A program made the translations under genes and the position numbers. 64,000 nucleotides of DNA from Galdieria sulphuraria (Eukaryota > Rhodophyta > Bangiophyceae > Galdieriales > Galdieriaceae). The notes under the pieces were generated by a model that did no database searches, was not told the origin of the DNA, and saw only the letters and a list, made by a program, of their open reading frames with translations. Numbering within the stretch: position 1 is the first letter of the stretch; the number at the start of each line of letters is the position of its first letter. Positions 33,839-43,260 of the stretch are shown piece by piece. The stretch lies in assembly GCF_000341285.1 (NCBI RefSeq), contig NW_005178453.1, forward strand, positions 120,948 through 184,947, written 5' to 3'.

Positions 33839-34541
33839 TTATGGATCTTCGCACCACGCATTCTCTCTTCGTACCTCTTCCTAACATTTGACATCAACTA
33901 ACTTTAGATACATAATCAACTTCAACTTACTTCTTCTTCCGGTGTAAAGTCATTAACGATATTAAACTCTTTTCTAATTTCTTCGGGTTTTTTACCTTTG
34001 ATCATATCTGCCACTCTCTTACAGGTTAAATCCAATAAGCTTTTAATATCTAAATAGTTTGCAGCCTATGACCACAGTTATCAAACTTGTTTCCATAAAT
34101 ATCCTCCGTAGCAGAAACAAGCTCACCAAAATCAAATGAAAAAGAGTTGGTTGATCGACATTTAAAAACTCTCTATCCCAGCGCTCAATATCCTCTTCGG
34201 ATTGCGGGATAGTTTTCAATAACGAGTGATATCTACAATATTCAACGACCTAAAAGTAGAAACAAGAAGAAAAAAAAAAAATTAAAAACAATAAATAGAT
34301 AAAACTTCTTACAATACCTTTGCTAGAATTCTTCCTTCAACGTTGGGCAAAGGAATGCTCTCAGTATCCTCCGTGTCTAAAATAAGCGTCTTTCAATAAA
34401 AGCATAAAGTTTCATCTAAAGCTAGTTTTTACCCTCCAAGACATTCTTTATTGTTTCAGAAAGTGATATGATGCTTGTCTCGACTTCAAAAATTTCATTA
34501 TCACTACTTACAAGTTTGACAGTTTTACTATTGTTGTTCAT
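33839..34541 (-). CDS. SKP1: SKP1, SCF ubiquitin ligase adaptor
   Basis: Five exons, 34433..34541, 34318..34376, 34127..34249, 33931..34065 and 33839..33880, join in phase to 155 aa. None of the exons alone is long, so the gene is easily missed. The product matches SKP1 throughout: [14 protein letters not shown] at the start, [18 protein letters not shown], the [19 protein letters not shown] block, then [27 protein letters not shown] and a C-terminal [11 protein letters not shown]. It bridges cullin-1 and F-box proteins in SCF complexes. The second intron contains a long A/T homopolymer run. Confidence 0.95.
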
Positions 34542-34799
34542 CCACCTCAACTTAAAAAAAGACTCGTTGAGTTGTTATTTTGTCAACGACATTGCCATTC
34601 TGTTGTGCAAAGTGGAGTTTCAACAAGATGATACTCAAGTTGTCTTACTCGTGTTTTTATTTCAACGATTTCTTGTACTTGTTGGATTATCTAGATCATA
34701 TATAGCTATATCAAACTTTCATTATGAACATTTTACGAACTTTGAGCAACATTTGAAAGGAAACAGACAAGGCAAAAAGTTTGAGCACTTTAGATAACC

Positions 34800-35219
34800 T
34801 CAACTGCCTCGACGTTTGTGAATCTTTCGCTCTTTGTTGTTATCTTTCTTGGAAACTTTTCTTTTTTTCAAAAGCGTATTCTTATTCTTTCTCTGCTTGT
34901 TCCTTAAAGGCAACTGCTCCTTTGACAATTCTTCTTTTTCTTCTTTGTCAGATTTCTCAAAACGTTCCAGATTCTTGTTGATTGCTTCCGAGAGGTATCT
35001 TTCCCACCACAAGTCGTTCCAAACTGTTTTTTGCTCCGCTCCCAAACCAACTCGATCTTGTCGTTTGATTACTGATATAGGTTTCGACAGACCTTGTTCA
35101 AATTTACCAAGTTTCTGACCTTGTTGCCAACCACACTTGTAAAGCAACTTTGCACCAGGACCATATTGTTCATATTTGTCTTGTATAATGGTGGTGGTCG
35201 TCGTCCTACTTTCCCCCAT
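34800..35219 (-). CDS. G-patch domain protein, probably nucleolar
   Basis: A 139-aa frame with one G-patch at about residues 22-60: GAKLLYKCGWQQGQKLGK followed by Gly-Leu-Ser-Lys-Pro-Ile and VGLG. The rest is strongly basic (Lys/Arg-rich repeats of KKRKVSKK type from about 95), like GPATCH4 or PINX1 tails, which direct proteins to the nucleolus. G-patch proteins bind and stimulate DEAH-box helicases such as DHX15/Prp43 in ribosome biogenesis or splicing. Which subfamily applies is uncertain. The start codon is 20 bases from the divergent LanC-like gene. Confidence 0.82.
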   Translation of the reverse strand: MGESRTTTTTIIQDKYEQYGPGAKLLYKCGWQQGQKLGKFEQGLSKPISVIKRQDRVGLGAEQKTVWNDLWWERYLSEAINKNLERFEKSDKEEKEELSKEQLPLRNKQRKNKNTLLKKRKVSKKDNNKERKIHKRRGS

Positions 35220-35239
35220 CGAAGAAGGAATGGAATGGA
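35220..35239. promoter_or_regulatory. 20-bp gap between divergent start codons
   Basis: The G-patch and LanC-like gene starts are 20 bases apart and the gap carries repeated GGAATGGAATGG-like motifs that supply several overlapping ATGs. Only the ATG at 35240 opens the LanC-like frame. Confidence 0.5.
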
Positions 35240-36715
35240 ATGGAACGTCGATGTTTTTCTTCGCCAGTCGACGACTTTGAAGACTCTGAGTTTATCCATT
35301 TTATACTAAAGGGAGACTGGAAACAAGCTATTCAAACTAAATTCGGAAAACATACCTATGAGAGCATACAGGTACATTTTAAACACTTAGGAGTTGTTAG
35401 ACGACTGACGTGTTTGCTCTTAGAGTATTGCACAGATAGTTCAGCACCGAGTCAAGCCTGAAGACGCTAGAAAGGATCCAACGGTGTACACTGGTACAGC
35501 AGGAATTGCTTATTTTTTCTATAGGCTTGGTATTCATCCATTATTGGTATGCACCTAACTTTTTAGCTTGGAAAGAAGGCCGTAACTTTTTTTCTCTTTC
35601 ACTTTTTAAAAGGAACCAAACCAACGTCTAAATTATCTTGCTGTAGCCAAGAAATACAGCGATGCTTCAGTGAATATTGTAGAAAATAACACAAGAAGGC
35701 TGGGTAACAGTCTTATGTTAGGATCAACAGGAGTTTATTTGGTAGCCTTTCTAATATCCGACGCTATTTCAGACAATAAGGAACTCTGTCAACATTTTTA
35801 TAGCAAAGTGATATCCCTGACGGATTCATGGCTTACCACAGATTCAGAAGATGAATTTCTTTATGGAAAGGCAGGCTTCTTAACTGCACTGATGTTTTTC
35901 CATGGATATGATAAGAAATGGGAGATATGTGCTAGAAATATAGCAATGCAACTGTTTGAGAATGGTCGAAAAACAGCAAACTCGTCTAATTGGAGTAGAC
36001 ATTGTCCATTGCTTTACCAGTGGCACAACAAATTTTATCTTGGTGCAGCTCATGGTACTGCTGGTATTATTCATAGTTTGTTATTGTTGGTTTCAAGAGG
36101 CTTGAAAGATTTTCAATGTTTTCCGGAGAATGAACTAAAGGAGACCTGTGAATTTTTATATCGACAAAGATGTCCTCGGACGAACAACTACTTTTCTTCG
36201 TTGGATAGTAGACGTTCGGAACTTGTACAATGGTGTCATGGTGCTCCTGGCTTTGTATATTTATTTTGTAAGGCAGCGGAACATTTCTCTGATATCACAT
36301 ATTTGAAACACGCATTGGAAGCTTCCATACCAGTCTGGAATTGTGGCTTGTTATTGAAAGGCCCTGGTTTATGGTAAGTGACTAGACTTTTTTGAAAGTT
36401 TTGACGTTGAATATTGTGAATAGTCATGGTATTGCTGGAAATGCTTACTGTTTCCTTCGACTTTTTCGTTGTTTACAACAGTTTCCTTCTGATGCACAAA
36501 AGGAGAAGCTGTTGTTTCAATGCATTCAACGAGCCGCACAAATGGGTTCATTTCTCATCAATTATTCAACAAACTCTATTCCTTGTATTCATACGGAACG
36601 GGGAATGAGAACGCCTGATAGACCATTTTCATTATATGAGGGTATTAGTGGAACAGGCTGCTTTCTGTTGGACCTGCTGAATCCGTTTGACAGTCACTTT
36701 CCATTATTTGATTGA
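35240..36715 (+). CDS. LanC-like protein (LANCL family)
   Basis: Four exons, 35240..35371, 35424..35546, 35613..36373 and 36424..36715, join in phase to 435 aa. The LanC barrel motifs appear in order: YTGTAGIAYFFYRLG, MLGSTGVYLV, LYGKAGFL, GAAHGTAGIIHSLLL, WCHGAPGFVY and CHGIAGNAYCFLRL. The Cys of the WCHG motif and the Cys-His of CHG are the three zinc ligands of LanC enzymes. Eukaryotic LANCL proteins bind glutathione and add it to dehydroamino acids formed in damaged proteins; that role is inferred. It is one of the few genes here with a bacterial-type fold, but the family is widespread in eukaryotes. Confidence 0.9.
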
Positions 36716-36843
36716 GGAAACATGATGAGGGTGCGATATTTCAATCTCCTCCGAATGGAGATTATGAAACTGCAAATGATTCAGATTATTGTTGTTATTA
36801 TTGGGAAGTAGCACTGCTTTTGGTTAGTTTGTTTTGAGAGAAA

Positions 36844-37181
36844 ATGTCAAGCTGGAAGGAACGATGGGACTCTTGGATGGGTAGAAGTAGCAATGAATAT
36901 TCAAAGGGTGGAAACTCTTCCCCGGAAGGGGGTTCCTCACCCAGTCTTGGGAGTAGTCCTTCTAAAGTGAGTAAGAGTCCACGAACGCAAGAAATATGGA
37001 GCAAAACTGTTCATCCTTGGGGTCGTTCTTATAGTGGAAAGGTAGTTTTCTGTTTTGGTTTGTTAAAATGAACTAAAAAGCTTTTTGGTAGAATCGTTAC
37101 GATACAGTGAAAAAGGAAACAGAAAAGGAGCCAAGTATATTTGAAATCCACGACTTTGCCAAGAAACAAACCAACCAATAA
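36844..37181 (+). CDS. Hypothetical small protein, 95 aa
   Basis: Two exons, 36844..37041 and 37092..37181, are joined by a 50-base GTAGTT...GGTAG intron in phase. The protein is rich in Ser, Trp, Gly and Lys, with an N-terminal SSWKERWDSWMGR segment, a Ser/Pro/Gly-rich middle and a Lys/Glu-rich end. No membrane span or targeting signal is evident. I do not recognise it. Its position, 128 bases after the LanC-like gene and 103 before the RWP-RK gene on the same strand, and its clean intron make it a plausible real gene. Confidence 0.5.
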
Positions 37182-37284
37182 CGAGAGTTTAGTTGTATAT
37201 GATTGGACTGCATGTTTTTTAGTTGTATAAAGTGGTTTTTATTTGGAATTTGGTCCATTTTGAATTTCATTAGACAGCACAGAC

Positions 37285-38447
37285 ATGATGATGAGACTGC
37301 TTCTCAGTTGGTTGAAAGATGTCTCAAACCAATCACCAACGAAGGGTGAGGCCATAAGGCCACCAATAAATCACGACCCGGAGAAAATGCATTTCAAAAA
37401 ACTAACCTTCAAAAAGCAAATCATTTCACCTCTTCATCAAACCTTTCACATGAGACTTTGCCCTCATGTTGCCAGGATGAATCAGAGGTTTCAGAGAATA
37501 CCTTTTCGTACAAGAAATTCACATTTGTGTTGTTTATCGATGAGTATACTTCGGAAGCTATCGCCTCGTCTTTAACTTTGAAAGTTTTTGATCAATACGG
37601 ATACGAACTTTCAGAAGATACTGAAATGAAGAAAGAGAAGGGTGGTAGTTCTTATGAAAGACGCGATAAATTCTTCACCTTCGATTTGTATGAAAGAACT
37701 GTCAGTGTCCTATGCAAATTGGATTCTAAGAATTGCCATAACAGAATAGAAGACTTTTTCGTCTATATAGAGGTATCAGCAACGAAGGCCTCAAAGCCTG
37801 TTTTCTTTGCCAGTTGTGTTGTATTCGAGAATGACTATCGTCACGAACCAGTGCTTTTTCATGTAGAAGTGCCTTTTTTGACTAGTACTGAATCGCTTCC
37901 ATTGGTTATTGGCATCTTTCGAGCTATCATGGATAGCACTGTCGGACATCATGGTAGTTGGATTTATAAGAATGAAAGATGTTTGTTTCATGCATATGAA
38001 AGTATCATTGATGAGCGCATGAAAAGTGACAAGGAAGAGTTGACTACTCCAAATAAGGATCATTTTGTTTCTCAAAAGGACCTTTTGGATTCATACAAAG
38101 ATGTACGTGAAAAATTGGCACAAGTGAGGAAACGAATTATTGGCAAAAGCAAAAGAACTGTCTTCTATACCATCTTTAAAGAAGATTTGATTGATTTTTT
38201 TGTACGTCCTAGAGATGAAGTTGCACAAGAGTTGGGTATATGTGTAACGCTTCTTAAAAAGATTTGTCGCAAGAATGGAATCAAACAATGGCCGTATCGC
38301 AAACTGAAGAATGTGGATGCCAAGTTGAGCTCTTTACGTCGTCTCTTATCTACACCAGATTTGATTCCCAAAAATAGAAAAAAATTTCTTGAAGATTACG
38401 ATTTGTTATTGACTGAAAGAGAAAGGATTCTACATGGCCATGAATAA
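37285..38447 (+). CDS. RWP-RK domain transcription factor
   Basis: Two exons, 37285..37345 and 37417..38447; the 71-base intron holds a CTAAC branch-like motif and restores phase, giving 363 aa. The RWP-RK domain lies near residues 260-310: an amphipathic helix ending in FFVRPRDEVAQELGI, then LLKKICRKNGIKQWPYRKLK. The signature Arg-Trp-Pro is Gln-Trp-Pro here. The N-terminal half (about 55-210) has beta-rich sequence of unknown type. RWP-RK factors regulate nitrogen responses or gamete development in green plants and algae; the target here is unknown. A coiled segment rich in Leu/Arg/Glu follows the domain. Confidence 0.85.
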
Positions 38448-38481
38448 AGAAAAGTGACTGATTCCATCAACTCTCCAAGGG

Positions 38482-40879
38482 ATGTCTTGTCGATTTTGTT
38501 TGTTTGTCCATGTGTGGATACCGAAGTTTGATGCTCAGAAAACCGTGTTTGGTTTGAAAAAGGTTGCAAGACATTTTGTACTCTGTAAAAGACGGTTTCA
38601 AGTGACTCCTTCTTATTCAAGCAGAAAGATCATGACAGTTCATCAAACCAACGTCGCAAGTGTCCCTTTGATTCCTCGAAAGATCTTGTTTGATAACCCC
38701 AAACAAACAGCAGTAAAAGTATCTCCAGGTAAACTTGTAGAAAGTTGACTTGAGACATACAACTGAGGCTTTGTTTTAGATGGAAGTTTTCTAGCCTATC
38801 TAGCTCCAAGTGATCAAAACGTGCTGAACGTTTGGGTTTATCCTCGTGGGAGTGAGTTGAAGCGTATGGTGACTAGAGATACTTATCGTGGTATTCGATT
38901 TTTTCAATGGTCAGAAGATTCAAGGAGTATTTTGTATTTACAGGATAAGGATGGCGATGAAAACTTTCACTGTATGTGTATATTTCTCTTTCATCGTTCT
39001 TTTCTTATTTTGTAAGTTAGTATAGGCAGTTGATATTACTGAGGAAGGCTCTCCAAGTATAGACCTAACTCCTTTTGAAAATGTCAAGGTGGAGGGACTG
39101 ATGTCTTCCCCCAAGAGACCTAATGAGCTTCTCATTGGAATGAATCAACGAGACTCGTCTTGTTTTGATGTTCATCGTATTTTTCTAGATTCACGAGAGA
39201 TATGTTTTGATACTGAAAATCCTGGAGATGTTGTATCATGGACGTTGGATGAAAGTACCATGACAATATTGGGAGCTACTGCTACCCATCCAGAAGATGG
39301 AAGTACCATTCTTCGTATTCGTGATAGTCCTGAGGTACCTTGGAGAGAGCTGAAATACTTTCCATATGGTGAGGAAGGAGACATTGTGGATTTTAGTGCA
39401 GACCATGAGCATGTATATCTTCGAAGCTCTTTAGAAGCAGACAAGACACAACTAGTTTTAGCTAAGCGTTCCAACGGGGCCATTGTTCAAACGTTGGCTT
39501 TTTCTCATCAAGCCAACGTTGGTCGTGTTCTATTGCATCCTGATGATAAACGACTTCAAGTAAGCCTAAGCCTTGTTGATATTTTATAATAAGAGCCTTC
39601 TTTTATGAAACTTTACATAGGCCGTTTCTTTTACATTTGCCCGAAAGGAATGGAATTTTTTTGATGAATCCATGAAAGAAGACTTTCTTTTTATAGAACA
39701 AAAGTTTGGTGACGTTGATTTGGACTTTACAAGTCGTGACCATGCAGACTCTATATGGGTTTTATCAGTAATTCGTGACAGTCGTTCTGTTCAATATATT
39801 ATGTTTGATAGAAGATCAAGAACGATAACACCTTTATTCCATGAACGTCCCGAACTTGATGAATATATATTGAGTAAGATGGAGTCCATTATTGTAAGTG
39901 CAAGAGATGGAATGCAGTTGCAGTGTTATTTAACAAGACCTGTCTATGGAACTGCACCATTTCCTCTTGTTCTATTTGTACATGGTGGTCCTTGGGCAAG
40001 AGACTATTGGGGTTTCAATCCCATGTCACAATGGTTTAGCAATAGAGGATATGCTTGTCTTCAAGTCAACTATCGTGGTTCTGCAGGTTTCGTAAGTATA
40101 TTTTATTAATATTATTAAAGACTGGTTTTATTTGGTTAGGGTAAAAGTTATTTGAATGCAGGAGATAAACAATGGGGCATTGGCAATATGCAAAATGATT
40201 TAACGGATGCTGTCAAATGGGCTATAGAAAATAACATTACAGTTTGGAATCAAGTGGCTATTTATGGTGTAAGTCAGGTTGCTCATATTCTATTGGATAA
40301 TTGTATTCTTGAAATAGGGTTCTTATGGTGGATATGCTACATTGGCAGGTCTTGTGTTTACTCCAGAACTATATTGTTGTGGAGTTGATATCGTTGGACC
40401 CTCCAACTTGAAAACCTTGATAGACAGTGTTCCTGATTACTGGAAGCCTATGAAGAAGGAATTGTTATTGAGAATAGGGCCTGTAGATACAGATGAGGAA
40501 TTCAATCGAAAAATATCTCCTTTGTTTCATGTGGAGAACATCAAGGCACCACTTTTAATAGGACAAGGAGCAAACGATCCTAGAGTGAAGCAGCGCGAAA
40601 GTGATCAAATAGTAAAGGCAATGTTGGAAAGGAATATACCTGTTGAATATGTGCTGTATCCCGATGAAGGACACAGTAGTTTAGATATTGGCATTTTGTT
40701 CAATAGTTTTCAATTTCATTTCGTTTTGTGTAGGTTTTGCTAGACCACCTAATCGATTAGACTTTTTAGGAAGAGCAGAAATATTTTTGTCCAAATATAT
40801 TGGAGGTCGCTGTGAACCATATGAAAAAGTTGCCGAGAGTACCGCTTGTTTACCTATTCAAGAGGGTCTTCTCAAATAA
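38482..40879 (+). CDS. Prolyl oligopeptidase-family (S9) serine peptidase; one exon junction out of phase
   Basis: Seven exons: 38482..38728, 38780..38971, 39026..39559, 39621..40091, 40140..40268, 40318..40675 and 40734..40879. The N-terminal two thirds form a beta-propeller-like region with WSEDSRSILYLQDKDGDEN. The hydrolase part has VHGGPWARDYWG, the nucleophile in YGGSYGGYA (spliced), the Asp in GQGANDPRV and the His in DEGHS. These identify an S9C acyl-aminoacyl/dipeptidyl peptidase. A basic N-terminus of about 50 residues could be an organelle presequence. The junction between exons 2 and 3 leaves one extra base with all visible GT-AG choices; see findings. It follows the RWP-RK stop by 34 bases. 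Confidence 0.87.
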
Positions 40880-43260
40880 TGGGGTTTGTGGACTTAATAA
40901 AGTTACTTTTAGTGTTTGTTAGGATTCGTTTTGACTCGAGTCTAAAAAACTGCATTTTGAGAGAAAGAGAGTAGTTGGATTCCATTCTGGACCAAGTGAG
41001 CTGTTTTTGTACATAAAGAAGAGCCAGTGTTGTCAACGCTTTGAACTTGGCTCAAGTTTAGTACTGAAACTATTCCGTCTTTAATTTCCAACTAAGTCAT
41101 TGTTTTCGTTGGACAAGTGTACTTTTATTATCTACGTTTCTTTGTAAAGTTCTGAAATTCATTCTTTCATAACCGTCCATCGAGTTCTCTTGAGCACTGA
41201 GTTCCTGGTAGACTTTAGTGTTTTTTTGTGTACCATTTTTTCTATCTTTTTGAAGTCTACACACTTTATGCAACACTTATTGTTGCTTCAACTTGTGGTA
41301 TTATATGGAAATTTGAGATTTGCATTTTCGAGAAGAGAGCAAAGACAAAGGAGTTTAAGCTGTGGTTGAGTTGTAGCAGATCACTCCATTAGTTGCTCGC
41401 AAGTCCATTTAGTTTTATAATTGTTTCAGACCAATTTTGCATATTTATCAGCAGTTGAAATTCTTCTCATGTAGTGGTTTGTTGGGAATCAGTCTTTGGG
41501 TTAATATCTCCAAGACATTCTTCAAGAACAAGAAACCAGTCAGACTCACAGTTGATAGTATTGGTCAGTTCACAGAGTAACTTTCTGTATGTTAGATTTT
41601 TGTCCTTTGCAGCAGTTTTCAAGATGGAGAAGTCAGTCTGTACCTCCGCAACAATTTTTGGAGTGTAAGCAATATTCGCACATTTTGGACAACCGATTCA
41701 TTTCCCAGGATAGCATAGGAAAGTCTTGAGTCCTTCATTGCTCATTTTTAATGGATGTTTGTATTGTGATTGTCTTTGATCAATTCTCTATTGATTTGAA
41801 ATATTAATTATCGATAGGGCTCTAGGAAGACGACTCCAACGATGGCACTGAATGAGTGCGAGCTTACCATTTTTCATTTTTTTCTTCTCTTTTCTTTTGT
41901 TTGCACTGCTTTTGTTACCTTTTCAGTATAAGAGTCGCCTTTATAATGTTCTATATTGAAAATTTTTAAAGATCGCTGACTTTGCCCGATTGTTCAGTTC
42001 CTTGCTCTCGATCAAGTTCTCTCTCATTCCCGCATATTGCTTCTCTTTCTACGATGCAACTTTATTCAAATCATGTTATGTCCAACTTGTTCGATATGCC
42101 TCATCTACTTATCAAAATATCTAAACTTATTCTATTGGATTTTTAAAGTGTTTCGGCTCATCTTGCTAGAACCAATTATCATGTTTTATTCAGCAACCAG
42201 ATTCTCAAATTACGGTTGTCCTATGCGTTCTCTTCGAGTACGAAATGATAGCATGTGTTTAGCTTGTATGGTCTGACTCAATTTTTGTATTCTATCGACA
42301 AAGAATCAATCATTTCCTCCAGAACAACAAATTTTATTCTATCCTTTCTTTTTTCTCTGTTATAATAAATGAATAGGTTATTTCCAAGTCTAAGAAAGTA
42401 GAAATATGTGCCTGAGTTGTCTCCACCTTCAGCTGTGTTTTAAATTGTCATTCTCAAAACGTCCCATAAGATGACAGTGCATTAGATGTTCAACATTCTG
42501 TTCAGCAGACCAATTCTACTAGTTTCCCGTTTCTTTCCAATCTTGATCATAAAGCAATAACCTCGATCGATTATGAGTTGCCTCAACTTTCAATATTTGT
42601 AAATATCAAGCTGCATGTCGATTTGAAAAACGGTCAAAATAAAGGTGTCATCCTTTTATTGCAGAGTCATCTTTTTGCAACTTGCTTAATTATGATGTTT
42701 CCAAAAAATCTGTAAACAAACTAAGAAAGGACACCTGAATTGTTTCAAATGGAACAAGTAGCACTGAAACGTGTACGTCATTCTGTTATAGCTTTTTGAA
42801 CTCAGAACTTTGCTGCCATAGATTGCAAACCCAAATTTTCTAGACATTTCAGACCTGCTTATTTATTTGTCAATTTTATGCAACTGACTCTTTAAGAAAT
42901 ATAATTTCTTAGTCAGAATCAGCTTTTTGGTTTTCAGTAAACACTCAAGTCATAGTTTGTCTTAAGAGGAATAACAAGAGACTTGGATACGCTAACAATT
43001 TGAATTCGTATCTCGACTACAGTCGTGATGGATACAATAGCGACATCAAAAGGCAAACAGTTCTAACATGTTTCCAAAAAAAACAATTGTAATACTTATC
43101 GACAGTGGTGTATTAAGTTGGCTATGACCAAAGAGTAAATAGCAGAAACAAAACGTAGTATTAGGTGCTATGTAATCATAAAACACTGAATATTCTGAAT
43201 ACAATTTTCTTCAAACTATAGTTTTATTTTAGAAACACAATAATCCAGCCTTGAAAAAGT
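40880..43260. other. Gene-free region of about 2.4 kb containing the first copy of a dispersed repeat
   Basis: No supported gene is seen. The region begins with the 3' flank of the S9 peptidase gene and includes the direct repeat at about 41013-41828. The part from 41830 to 43260 is AT-rich with only short frames, the longest 79 codons at 42037-42276, and nothing recognisable. It lies downstream of the large NTPase gene on the minus strand. Confidence 0.55.
41013..41828. repeat. Dispersed direct repeat, copy 1 (about 0.8 kb)
   Basis: This segment aligns in the same orientation along its whole length with 53579-54414. By eye the two share long blocks such as TTGAACTTGG near the start, a 24-base identical block with core AAAGACAAAGGAGTTTAAGC, TTTCTATTATCTACGTTTC-like text, AGCATAGGAAAGTC and CAATTCTCTATTGAT near the end, with scattered small indels. 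Neither copy has a conserved long frame, so it is non-coding or very old. The boundaries are approximate. The nature is unknown: a solo terminal repeat, a non-autonomous element or a segmental duplication. Confidence 0.85.
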
